From JAATGI01 sp036510675 (GTDB taxonomy: Bacteria; Pseudomonadota; Alphaproteobacteria; ATCC43930; CGMCC-115725): 8,158 nt of DNA. Below are positions 1-6,396 of this stretch, one piece after another (the stretch's first letter is position 1; each line of letters begins with the position of its first letter). The DNA is taken from NCBI GenBank assembly GCA_036510675.1, contig DATCDN010000049.1, positions 1-8,158 of the forward strand. The letters are read 5' to 3'. A program made the position numbers and the translations under genes. The notes under the pieces were generated by a model that did not search any database, was not told where the DNA came from, and saw only the letters and a list, made by a program, of their open reading frames with translations.

Positions 1-1430
1 TCCCCGAGGGTCGCCGCGATGCGCCCGCCGCGAAAGACATGAACGCGGTCGCAAATCGCCGCGACTTCGTCATGGTCCGACGAGGTGATGAGAAAGGCCA
101 CGCCCTCCGCCGCCTTGGCCCGCATGAATTCGTAGAGGGCGAAGCGCGTCGGCATATCGACGCCGGCGGTGGGATCCTCAAGGACGACCAGGGTGGGCGC
201 GCTCTCCAGTCCCCGTGCCACGACGATCTTCTGCGCGTTGCCGCCGGACAGCTCGCCAATCGGCTGGGCCGGCGCGCGCAGCCGGACATCGTAGGACCGC
301 ATCACCCGCTGGGTCGCGAGCCGCTCCGCCCGGTTCGAGCGAAACCAGCGCGGCAGCGGCGTGAACCGCGGATTGAGGAACAGATTCTCCAGCACCGACA
401 TGGTCCGCACGAGGCTCATGTCGCGGTTGCCGCTGATGAAGGCGACCCCCTGCCGCAGCGCGTCCGCGACATGTTTCGGGCGATAGGCGCGGTCCCGAAG
501 CCGGACCGCGCCGCCGAACCGCTCGATGCCGGCGAGCGCCCGGCCGATCACCTCCTGTCCGGCGCCGCGCAGCCCCACACAGCCGATGATTTCGCCGGCG
601 CACAATTCGAGGCTGGTCGCGGCCAGCGCGCCGCCGGTCATCCCGTCGATGCGCAGCACGATTTTCGATGCGTCGCGCGCCGACGCGCGGCGGCGATCCC
701 GCGTGACGGTCGCGTCGCCGACCATCTGGCCCATCAGATCGGCTTCGCTGCGTCCCGCCGCCGGCCCGTGAAAGGCGCGGCGGCCATCCCGCATCACCGT
801 GACGTCGTCGGCGATGGCAAGAATTTCGCGCAGCCGATGGCTGACATAGATCATGCCGATGCCCTCAGCCTTCAATTGCTTCAGCACCTCGAACAATTTG
901 TGCACGTCGTTGCCGGGCAGCATCGCGGTCGGCTCGTCGAGCACCAGGATACGCGCCTTGAGCCGCACCGCGCGCGCGATGGCAACCAGCGCTCGGTCGG
1001 CGGTCGTCAGCCGGTCGACATCGCGCCGGGGATCGAAGGTGGCACCGACCCGCGCCAAACTCTCCCGCGCCAGAACGGTGACCCGCCGCCAGTCGATCAG
1101 GCCCAGACGGCGGGGATAGGTGCTGCCGAGCAGGATGTTTTCGGCGACACTCATGCCCGGAATGAGACCGAGATCCTGGTGGATGAAGGCGATCGCGGGA
1201 CGGCCGTCATGCGCCGATACCATCTCCACGGAACCCGAATCGGGCGGATGGATGCCGGCAAGCGCCTTGATGAAGGTTGATTTGCCGGCGCCATTTTCCC
1301 CGATCAAGGCATGAATCTGACCGGGCATTAGGGTGAAATCGAAGGCATCCAGGGCCAGCGTGGCCCCGAATGCCTTCGTAACGCGCGACGCCGTCAGCAG
1401 CGGGGCGGAATCACCCGCGCCTTGGACCAT
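1..1430 (-). CDS. Carbohydrate ABC importer ATP-binding protein, tandem nucleotide-binding domains (RbsA/XylG/MglA type), 3' end cut by window edge
   Basis: This ATPase would power uptake of a sugar or sugar-like solute by a CUT2-type importer at the inner membrane. About 476 codons are visible from an ATG at 1430; the family is usually near 500, so only a short C-terminal tail is missing. Domain 1 has Walker A GENGAGKST (residues 44-52), Q-loop HQD (84-86), a degenerate signature LTTADRALV (141-149), Walker B LVLDEPT (162-168) and a switch SHRL. Domain 2 has the lysine-free Walker A (GLRGAGQE) expected for this family, a clean LSGGN signature (394-398) and a Walker B reading VLEDPTAGVD, with E and D swapped relative to LDEP. 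The stretch between Walker A and Q-loop in domain 1 is about ten residues shorter than usual. The gene starts 19 bases after the binding-protein stop with no strong Shine-Dalgarno; an in-frame GTG at 1436 is an alternative start. Substrate unknown. Confidence 0.93.
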   Translation of the reverse strand, partial: MVQGAGDSAPLLTASRVTKAFGATLALDAFDFTLMPGQIHALIGENGAGKSTFIKALAGIHPPDSGSVEMVSAHDGRPAIAFIHQDLGLIPGMSVAENILLGSTYPRRLGLIDWRRVTVLARESLARVGATFDPRRDVDRLTTADRALVAIARAVRLKARILVLDEPTAMLPGNDVHKLFEVLKQLKAEGIGMIYVSHRLREILAIADDVTVMRDGRRAFHGPAAGRSEADLMGQMVGDATVTRDRRRASARDASKIVLRIDGMTGGALAATSLELCAGEIIGCVGLRGAGQEVIGRALAGIERFGGAVRLRDRAYRPKHVADALRQGVAFISGNRDMSLVRTMSVLENLFLNPRFTPLPRWFRSNRAERLATQRVMRSYDVRLRAPAQPIGELSGGNAQKIVVARGLESAPTLVVLEDPTAGVDMPTRFALYEFMRAKAAEGVAFLITSSDHDEVAAICDRVHVFRGGRIAATLG

Positions 1431-1449
1431 CGACACGGCAAGACCACGA

Positions 1450-2556
1450 TTATTTCGCGACACCCCAGAGTTTCAGATAAACGCCGCGAAAATCGAACGG
1501 CACCGTCTGTTCGGCGCGGCCGTCGCCGGTGCACCCCGCGCCGGTCATGAGATAGGTCGGGACGTTCTCCTTCACCGGCGCCTGACCGTTGAAGGCACGG
1601 TTCATCTGATCGACCGCGCCCCAGCCGACCCAGGTCTGCATCGTCACCGCAATGGCGCCAACGGCGCCTTGCTTGCACAGCAGTATCTGTTGTTTGTTGC
1701 CGTCATAGCCGACCACTTTCACGTCCTCGCGGTGCAGGCTCTTCAGCACCGGCGTCACCAGCCCATCGACGCTGCCATACGGCGTCGCGATGTATTTGAG
1801 GGCCTTGCCGAAGCGCGCGTTCAGGCTCTGCACCTGCTGGGCGATCTGGGTCGGGTTGATCAGCACCATCACGCTGAGATTGGGATCGGCCAACAGCTTG
1901 CAGCCGGTGCATTTGGCCAGCTCCTGGACGACGCCGTCCTCGCGCAGCTTGATGCCGGGAAATTCATCGTCGCGCAGCACCACGATTCCGGCGTTGCCGT
2001 TGCTGTCGGCGATCATCCAATCCGCCAGCATGTTGCCCTGCAGAACCCATTGGTGCTCATTGTTGGCGTAGAGCAGCGGGTCCGGGGAAATGACATTGGC
2101 CGAGCTGACGACCGGAATCTTCTTCTCCTTGGCGTAACGCAGCCCATCTTGGATCAGCGGCACCGGCAGCGCGACGTTGATGATGCCGTCGGCGCCGTTA
2201 TTGACCGCCGTGCGGATCGACGCGTTATAGACCGCGATATCGCCCTTGCCATCGACGATCGTCGGCTCCCAGCCGATCGCCTTCGCCGCCTCCGCGGTGC
2301 CGGCGGCGTCGATCGAGCAATCCGATGCCTGGAGGCAGGAGATGATCGTGACCTTCTTGCCCTTCGCCGCCGGCGGCGAGGTGGTCGGACCGTGCCACGC
2401 GTTCGGCGCGACCGAGTTCTTGGCGGTCGCGGCCTTGGCGGCGGCGACCACCGCCGGGTCGGTATCGGCATAGGCAGCGGTGCCGATGGCGAGGAGCGCC
2501 GCCGCGACGGCAATGCCGGCCGATCGGCGCGATAATCCCGTGAAAATTCTCTTCAT
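1450..2556 (-). CDS. Periplasmic sugar-binding protein of the ABC importer (Peripla_BP_4/RbsB-like)
   Basis: This 368-residue exported protein should capture the solute in the periplasm and deliver it to the importer whose ATPase is encoded just downstream. Residues 1-30 form a signal peptide: MKRIF and nearby arginines, a hydrophobic core AVAAALLAIG, and cleavage expected after AYA. The mature part has the two-lobed type-I binding fold, seen as VTIISC (69-74), NNGADGIIN (119-127), KKIPVVSS (145-152) and VKVVGYDGN (279-287). Six cysteines (74, 80, 216, 219, 294, 342), including a CTGC pair, could form disulfides, which is more than such proteins usually carry. The start at 2556 is chosen because GGGAGGA sits 7 bases upstream and the signal peptide begins there; the open frame extends upstream to 2652, but that part does not look like protein. 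The ligand cannot be told from sequence alone. Confidence 0.93.
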   Translation of the reverse strand: MKRIFTGLSRRSAGIAVAAALLAIGTAAYADTDPAVVAAAKAATAKNSVAPNAWHGPTTSPPAAKGKKVTIISCLQASDCSIDAAGTAEAAKAIGWEPTIVDGKGDIAVYNASIRTAVNNGADGIINVALPVPLIQDGLRYAKEKKIPVVSSANVISPDPLLYANNEHQWVLQGNMLADWMIADSNGNAGIVVLRDDEFPGIKLREDGVVQELAKCTGCKLLADPNLSVMVLINPTQIAQQVQSLNARFGKALKYIATPYGSVDGLVTPVLKSLHREDVKVVGYDGNKQQILLCKQGAVGAIAVTMQTWVGWGAVDQMNRAFNGQAPVKENVPTYLMTGAGCTGDGRAEQTVPFDFRGVYLKLWGVAK

Positions 2557-2563
2557 GGTGTCT

Positions 2564-2570
2564 TCCTCCC
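2564..2570 (-). promoter_or_regulatory. Strong ribosome binding site for the sugar-binding protein
   Basis: The minus strand reads GGGAGGA, then 7 bases, then ATG at 2556. It settles the start of the binding protein over the upstream in-frame ATG at 2652. Confidence 0.8.
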
Positions 2571-2615
2571 GTTTTTGATTGAATCGTTGCCCGGGTGCGA
2601 TCACGACCGACCGCA

Positions 2616-2634
2616 CCAAATCATCGCCCAAATC
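2616..2634. repeat. Direct repeat CCAAATC x2, 12 bases apart, in the ABC operon upstream region
   Basis: CCAAATC occurs exactly at 2616-2622 and 2628-2634, about 60-78 bases upstream of the binding-protein start. Repeats spaced near one helical turn could be half-sites for a regulator. No regulator gene lies in view, and chance occurrence of a 7-mer pair is possible. Confidence 0.3.
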
Positions 2635-2650
2635 GGCGCTATGAATGCCC

Positions 2651-2673
2651 AATTCTTCGCGGTGCGAATTCTT
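2651..2673. promoter_or_regulatory. Possible operator: TTCGC-GGT-GCGAA inverted repeat within AATTCTT direct repeats
   Basis: A perfect 5-base inverted repeat, TTCGC/GCGAA with a 3-base centre, lies at 2656-2668. AATTCTT occurs at both 2651-2657 and 2667-2673. The site is about 95-117 bases upstream of the binding-protein start, a plausible place for an operator. No convincing -35/-10 pair was found, so the promoter itself is not placed. The rest of the gene-free stretch 2557-2873 holds weak symmetric sequences (CGATTA...TAATCG at 2702-2729) and the hairpins listed separately. Confidence 0.3.
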
Positions 2674-2808
2674 GACTGTCCAAATGCTGGAAGCGGCCCC
2701 CCGATTACCTGCGATTTCATCGGATAATCGTCCAATTCAACCAAGCCGACAATGCCGACTCTTAGAACGCCCCCATGCGCGGCGCTCGCGCGACGCGTGG
2801 TGCCGTCG

Positions 2809-2843
2809 ATGGCGCCCCCATCGCCATGCGGCCGCGCCGGCCG
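2809..2843 (-). terminator. Two GC-rich hairpins downstream of the cupin gene, weak terminator candidates
   Basis: CGGCCG-CGC-CGGCCG (2829-2843) begins about 30 bases after the cupin stop and can fold with 6-base arms and a 3-base loop. ATGGCG...CGCCAT (2809-2827) follows, with 6-base arms and a 7-base loop. Neither is followed by a T-run on the minus strand, so intrinsic termination would be weak. The arms are self-palindromic and may simply reflect high GC content. Confidence 0.3.
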
Positions 2844-2873
2844 ATTCTTCGTCGCTTTACGCGGCCCGTCCGG

Positions 2874-3299
2874 TTACGCCGGCGAGGCCATCGGCTTGCC
2901 CTTTTCCACCACATAGGTGCTGACGACGATGGTCTTGTGCGGGCCGTTCTTGGCGCCGGCATGCGGCCGCCCGACCGGAACCTGAAAGCCGTCGCCCGGC
3001 TTCAGGCTGCGGGTCGGCATGCCCTCGATCGGGAGGTCGAGGCCGCCCGCCACGACATAGCCCGACTCAATGCCAGGATGGGTGTGCCGCGCCACCAGCA
3101 CGCCGGGCTCGATCTCCACCTCGGCGATGATGGTGACGTAGCCAGGCGCCGGCCCGTCCATCTGCGACAGCAATTTCCGCTTGAGGCCGCCGGTCGCCGC
3201 CGGCGCATCGGCCGCCGAGGCAGCACCGGCCGGAACCAGCCCCGCCGCCGCGCAGATCGCGCAAGTCGCCACACCGGTAAACGCGCGTCGTGTCATCAT
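2874..3299 (-). CDS. Exported single-domain cupin protein with Tat-like signal
   Basis: This is a 141-residue small beta-barrel protein of the cupin_2 family. The N-terminus MMTRRAFTGV followed by a hydrophobic segment and AASA resembles a twin-arginine signal, implying export in folded, metal-loaded form. Both cupin motifs are clear: HTHPGIE gives H72, H74 and E78, and GDGFQVPVGRPH gives H113, so a metal site is expected. AAGG-KNGPHKTIVVSTYV-type sequence completes the barrel. AAGGAGG lies 9 bases upstream of the first of two adjacent ATGs, favouring 3299. It lies 34 bases after the lactonase-like gene on the same strand and is probably co-transcribed. Cupins of this type range from dioxygenases to sugar or lactone binders, so the reaction is not assigned. 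Confidence 0.85.
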   Translation of the reverse strand: MMTRRAFTGVATCAICAAAGLVPAGAASAADAPAATGGLKRKLLSQMDGPAPGYVTIIAEVEIEPGVLVARHTHPGIESGYVVAGGLDLPIEGMPTRSLKPGDGFQVPVGRPHAGAKNGPHKTIVVSTYVVEKGKPMASPA

Positions 3300-3333
3300 G
3301 ATGTCGTTCCTCCTTCGTGCGAATAGGGTGCCT

Positions 3334-4098
3334 TCACATCACCAAGGCCGGCGCCTGTGGCACCGTCCGCCAAAATTCTGGGTCGTGGCCGAAGAAAATG
3401 CGCGCACCGCCGCGCTCCATCGCCTCTAGCCTATCGAGCGAGGCCAGCATCTGCGCGCGGTCGAACATGTTGGGCGGCAGGCGGCGCTCGCGCAGGGTCT
3501 GGCAGAAATAGCACGCATCCGCCGCCAGCACGATGTCGCCGCTATCGAGCCGCACGCGCAGCGACTGGTGCCCCGGCGTATGCCCGTGCGTCGGCAGGCA
3601 CACCACGGACCCGTCGCCGAACACATCGTGCTCGCCATCGACCACGCGTATTTTATGGCCAAGATCGAAATCGCGCGGGTTGAAGCCGCGCGTCGCGGCG
3701 GCATCGGGGTCCATGCCGGCCTCCCACTCGCGCCGCTGCACCAAGAGGGTCGCGTTGGGGATCAGCGCATTGCCACCGACATGGTCGAAATGGAGATGCG
3801 AGCTGATCAGCAGGTCGATTTTGCCGGGATCGCGGTCGAACGCCGCGAGCCGCCCGGCGATATCCTCGCCCGCGCCGAGGCCGATTTGGAACATGCCGGC
3901 GAGCCGCGTGCCCAGCCGCCCCGCCGGATCATGCCGCAGATCGGGATGGAGGCCGGTATCGAACAGCACCCGGCCCTTCGGATGCTCGATGAGATAGGCC
4001 GGCACCGGGATGGTGATCTCGCCCGCGCCGCCCGCCATCAGACCGCCGAGCGCGCCGGTCAAGGTGCCGCATGTGAACGCGTAGAGCCTAACCCCCAT
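3334..4098 (-). CDS. Metallo-beta-lactamase-fold hydrolase, N-acyl-homoserine lactonase-like (AiiA/AttM family)
   Basis: This 254-residue enzyme probably opens lactone rings, with N-acyl-homoserine lactones as the classic substrates. The zinc motif is complete: HLHFDH (101-106), H173 in HGHTPGHQSL, D194 and H238 in FGHDP. The line-up matches the AiiA pattern of H104, H106, D108, H109, H169, D191 and H235, and Y197 sits where AiiA has its catalytic Y194. The start MGVRLYAFTCGTL, the phrase IPVPAYLIEHP and the length all fit AiiA/AttM (BlcC). There is no signal peptide, so it should be cytoplasmic. Upstream of ATG 4098 only a G-rich, poor Shine-Dalgarno is seen. It is divergent from the AhpD-fold gene and followed by the cupin. 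Other lactones, such as gamma-butyrolactone, are possible substrates. Confidence 0.88.
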   Translation of the reverse strand: MGVRLYAFTCGTLTGALGGLMAGGAGEITIPVPAYLIEHPKGRVLFDTGLHPDLRHDPAGRLGTRLAGMFQIGLGAGEDIAGRLAAFDRDPGKIDLLISSHLHFDHVGGNALIPNATLLVQRREWEAGMDPDAAATRGFNPRDFDLGHKIRVVDGEHDVFGDGSVVCLPTHGHTPGHQSLRVRLDSGDIVLAADACYFCQTLRERRLPPNMFDRAQMLASLDRLEAMERGGARIFFGHDPEFWRTVPQAPALVM

Positions 4099-4178
4099 CG
4101 CCGCCCCCGATCCGGTATTTCAGCCGCCATCCCGCCCTGATACGCTGCCGCCGCCAACAGAGAAGCCGGGAGACCAGC
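4099..4178. promoter_or_regulatory. Shared divergent upstream region of the lactonase-like and AhpD-fold genes
   Basis: Only 80 bases separate two divergent starts, so both promoters must lie here or within the flanking genes. An imperfect inverted repeat GTATttCAG ... CTGATAC (4115-4143) spans its middle. GGGAGA at 4168-4173 is the ribosome binding site of the plus-strand gene. No clear -35/-10 pair was found. Confidence 0.35.
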
Positions 4179-4724
4179 ATGACACGCATCGCCATCATCG
4201 ACCGCGACACCATGAACCCCGAACAGGCGCGTGTCCACGACGCGGCCAAGGCGACCGGCGGCCCGGTTGGCGGCCCCTATTATGCCTATATCCGACTGCC
4301 CTCCTTGTTCGAGGCCGCCCAGACTCTGCGCAACAGCCTCGGCAAAGGGCCGCTGTCGGCGCGCGAGCGCCAAATCGTGAACCTCACCGTCGCCCGGCAT
4401 TGGAACGCACACTATCCCTGGTTCGCGCAGGTGCGCGCATCGCTCACCGCCGGCATCCCCCAAGCCGTGATCGACGCCATCAATGCGCGGGAAACGCCCG
4501 AGTTGCCGGACCCGCGCGAGCGCACCTGCCACACCGTGGCGCGCGACATGCTGGCCAATAAGGGCCTCGATGATGCCGCCTATGCCGCCGCGGAACAGAC
4601 CATGGGGCTGGAGCATCTGGTGGCGCTGGTCGCGGCGGTCGGCAGCTTCTCGATGACCTGCCTCACCACCGCGACCTTCGAGATCGACGCGCCCGCCAAC
4701 AACCCGACGCCGCTCACGGCATAG
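4179..4724 (+). CDS. Carboxymuconolactone decarboxylase/AhpD-fold family protein lacking the canonical catalytic residues
   Basis: This is a 181-residue all-helical protein. The family signature is LSARERQIVNLTVARHWNA (59-77), followed by AGIPQAVIDAI, and a second helical half with AEQTMGLEHLVALVAAV. In typical members this region carries a YExxxH or ExxCxxH site. Here it reads YPWFAQ (79-84), so the usual acidic residue and histidine are replaced by P and Q and no CxxC is present. Cysteines C117 and C161 lie elsewhere. It may therefore be catalytically different or non-enzymatic. GGGAGA 5 bases upstream supports the ATG. It diverges from the lactonase-like gene, and a lactone- or aromatic-related role is only inferred from that pairing. 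Confidence 0.85.
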   Translation: MTRIAIIDRDTMNPEQARVHDAAKATGGPVGGPYYAYIRLPSLFEAAQTLRNSLGKGPLSARERQIVNLTVARHWNAHYPWFAQVRASLTAGIPQAVIDAINARETPELPDPRERTCHTVARDMLANKGLDDAAYAAAEQTMGLEHLVALVAAVGSFSMTCLTTATFEIDAPANNPTPLTA

Positions 4725-4733
4725 GCGGCGCCC

Positions 4734-4758
4734 GCCGCGGGGAAACACGCCCTGCGGC
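4734..4758 (+). terminator. Hairpin after the AhpD-fold gene, probable terminator without T-run
   Basis: GCCGCGGGG (4734-4742) pairs with CCCTGCGGC (4750-4758), giving nine pairs with one G-U and a 7-base loop, 10 bases after the stop codon. No T-run follows, so it may act only as a weak terminator or 3' stabiliser. Confidence 0.45.
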
Positions 4759-4831
4759 GCACCGCGCCATTGACCACCATTGCGATCACCCATCGCTCCC
4801 GGCGTCGGGCTCGGACCGCCGACGGCTTAGG

Positions 4832-4860
4832 TTGCCAAGAAACTGGTCTTATCCTACCCT
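4832..4860 (+). promoter_or_regulatory. Possible sigma-70-type promoter of dmeR-dmeF
   Basis: TTGCCA (4832-4837, 5 of 6 to TTGACA) is followed after 17 bases by TACCCT (4855-4860, poor match to TATAAT). The proposed -10 falls inside the palindrome, so a bound repressor would block it. Transcription would begin near 4867, giving a very short leader. The -10 is weak and the call is tentative. Confidence 0.35.
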
Positions 4861-4877
4861 AGAGGATAGGATAAGAC
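4846..4877. promoter_or_regulatory. dmeRF operator: perfect 11-base inverted repeat ending at the dmeR start codon
   Basis: GTCTTATCCTA (4846-4856) and its exact reverse complement TAGGATAAGAC (4867-4877) flank CCCTAGAGGA. A nested, imperfect pair CTACCC/GGATAG sits inside. CsoR/RcnR-family repressors bind GC tracts flanked by AT-containing inverted repeats, and the site lies directly upstream of a repressor of that family, so autoregulation is strongly suggested. AGGA inside the right arm is 6 bases before ATG 4878, so repressor binding or RNA folding would also cover the ribosome binding site. Confidence 0.8.
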
Positions 4878-5144
4878 ATGGAACACATGTCGCATCCCGA
4901 TATCGTCAAGCGCCTAAAGCGGGCCCACGGACATCTTGCCTCAGTCATTGGCATGATCGAGGAGGGCCGGCCTTGCGTCGATCTGGCTCAGCAACTCCAC
5001 GCGGTTGAAAGGGCGATTACCAACGCAAAGCGTGAGTTGATTCAGGACCATGTGGAACATTGTCTCGGCGACGGGATGGCAACGGGCGAAACAAATGCCC
5101 GGACCGCCCTGACTGAATTCAAGACTCTCGCGAAATATCTATGA
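4878..5144 (+). CDS. dmeR: Nickel/cobalt-sensing repressor, CsoR/RcnR/FrmR family
   Basis: This 88-residue all-helical DNA-binding repressor should bind the adjacent palindrome as apo-protein and release it on binding Ni(II) or Co(II). Family features are IVKRLKRAHGHL near the N-terminus, the conserved cysteine in GRPC (C33), and QQLHAVERAI followed by IQDHVEHC, which supplies H58, H61 and C62. In RcnR the ligands are H3, C35, H60 and H64. The ATG at 4878 has AGGA 6 bases upstream. The in-frame ATG at 4887 would give MSHP, placing a histidine at position 3 as in RcnR, so the true start may be nine bases later. Its stop is 7 bases before dmeF, and the two must be co-transcribed. The pairing with a DmeF-type exporter makes DmeR the best name. 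Confidence 0.88.
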   Translation: MEHMSHPDIVKRLKRAHGHLASVIGMIEEGRPCVDLAQQLHAVERAITNAKRELIQDHVEHCLGDGMATGETNARTALTEFKTLAKYL

Positions 5145-5151
5145 GGACGCG

Positions 5152-6396
5152 ATGAGCAAATCCGGCGGCGGCACGGCCGCGTTCCACAGCCATGTGTTCC
5201 TCGGCGAGGGACACGAGAAGAGCGAGCGCAAGACCTGGGCCGTGATCTGGCTCTGCGGGGCCATGATGATCGCCGAAATTGCCGGCGGTCTGCTGTTCGG
5301 CTCGATCGCGCTCGTCGCCGATGGTCTGCATATGAGCACGCACGCGGGCGCGCTTCTGCTCGCGGCGCTCGCCTACACATATGCCCGGAGACACGCCAAT
5401 GACCCGAACTTCACGTTCGGCACCGGTAAGCTTGGCGATCTGGCCGGGTTCACCAGCGCCATCATCCTGGCGATGATCGCATTGCTGATCGGCTATGAAT
5501 CCGTCGGCCGTATCTTTGCCCCGGTCGCGATCCATTTCGCCGAGGCGATTCCAATCGCCTGTGTCGGTCTGGCGGTGAACATCGCAAGCGCGTGGCTGTT
5601 GAGCGGTGACGCGCGCAGTCACGGCCGCAGTCATGGCCACAGTCGCCGGCACGGACACGAGGGCCACCATCACGACGAGACGCGCGAAATTTTGACGAAC
5701 GCCGGGGTCGCGGTCCTCGAAATATTCGAGGATGGCGTGCCGCCGCGGTTCCGGCTGCGGGTCTTATCGGACCCTGCACTGGCGGCGCGGCCAACGTCGG
5801 TCGAAACGGTGCGCGAGGGCGACACCCGGCAGCTTTTCACCATGAAAGATCGCGGCGATTATCTGGAATCGGTCGAAGAGATTCCCGAGCCGCATGCCTT
5901 CACCGCCAATGTGCGGATCGGACCGCAGGTATTTTCCGTCGCTTTTGAAGAGCACGCGCACGCGCACGGATCGGCGGTCCGCGACAACAATATGCGCGCC
6001 GCCGCCATCCATGTCATCGCCGATGCCGCCGTGTCGGTGCTGGTGATTGTGGGCCTGCTGCTCGCCCGTGCCTTCGGCTGGCTCTGGATGGACCCCCTTG
6101 CGGGAATTGTCGGCGCCGCCGTCATCGCAAGCTGGTCCTATGGCCTGGTCCGGGACACAGGCGCCATCCTGCTCGACCGGAATCCCGATCCCGATATGGC
6201 GGAAACGCTGCGGCAAACCATCGAAAGCGACGGCGATCAACTTGCCGATCTGCATCTCTGGCGGCTCGGGCCGGGCCATCTGGGCGCCATTGTCTCGGTG
6301 CTGACGGCGCGGCAGCGGGGGCCGGATTTCTATCGCGCGCGTCTTGCCCGGTTCCGGTCGCTGTCGCACCTGACGATCGAGGTGAAATCACCTTAA
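5152..6396 (+). CDS. dmeF: Cation diffusion facilitator, Co(II)/Ni(II) exporter with histidine-rich loop and extra cytosolic domain
   Basis: This 414-residue inner-membrane antiporter should expel cobalt and nickel from the cytoplasm. The DmeF-like N-terminus HSHVFLGEGH leads into TM1 (about 29-48), TM2 with DGLHMSTH (57-64), TM3 (93-117) with FGTGKLGDLAGF before it, and TM4 (129-151). TM5 carries HVIAD (287-291) and TM6 spans 311-335. The usual transport site of this superfamily is HxxxD in TM2 and TM5; here TM2 has HxxxH (H60, H64), as expected for a Co/Ni-type member. A histidine-rich stretch (157-174) and a second, HAHAH (268-272), bracket an insert of about 90 residues (178-267) with beta-like alternation, including EDGVPPRFRLR and EIPEPHAFTA. 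This makes the protein longer than ordinary CDF members. The C-terminal domain includes DLHLWRLGPGH. GAGGA overlapping the dmeR stop serves as ribosome binding site. Confidence 0.92.
   Translation: MSKSGGGTAAFHSHVFLGEGHEKSERKTWAVIWLCGAMMIAEIAGGLLFGSIALVADGLHMSTHAGALLLAALAYTYARRHANDPNFTFGTGKLGDLAGFTSAIILAMIALLIGYESVGRIFAPVAIHFAEAIPIACVGLAVNIASAWLLSGDARSHGRSHGHSRRHGHEGHHHDETREILTNAGVAVLEIFEDGVPPRFRLRVLSDPALAARPTSVETVREGDTRQLFTMKDRGDYLESVEEIPEPHAFTANVRIGPQVFSVAFEEHAHAHGSAVRDNNMRAAAIHVIADAAVSVLVIVGLLLARAFGWLWMDPLAGIVGAAVIASWSYGLVRDTGAILLDRNPDPDMAETLRQTIESDGDQLADLHLWRLGPGHLGAIVSVLTARQRGPDFYRARLARFRSLSHLTIEVKSP

Noticed and set aside
39..1280. Long plus-strand open frame opposite the ABC ATPase
   Set aside because: It is antisense to a gene with clear Walker, signature and Q-loop motifs; its composition is arginine- and histidine-rich shadow sequence.
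1333..2535. 400-codon plus-strand open frame opposite the binding protein
   Set aside because: It is the antisense of a well-supported signal-peptide-bearing binding protein; the product has no recognisable domain and is full of HRR/DRR runs typical of GC-rich antisense frames.
2672..2700. Plus-strand promoter beginning TTGACT at 2672
   Set aside because: No acceptable -10 lies 16-18 bases downstream, and no plus-strand gene follows.
4059..4793. 244-codon minus-strand frame covering the AhpD-fold gene
   Set aside because: It lies opposite a recognisable family member with a good ribosome binding site and would overlap the lactonase-like gene; glycine/arginine-rich shadow.
5764..6369. 201-codon minus-strand frame inside dmeF
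   Set aside because: It is antisense to conserved CDF transmembrane segments and has no motif of its own.
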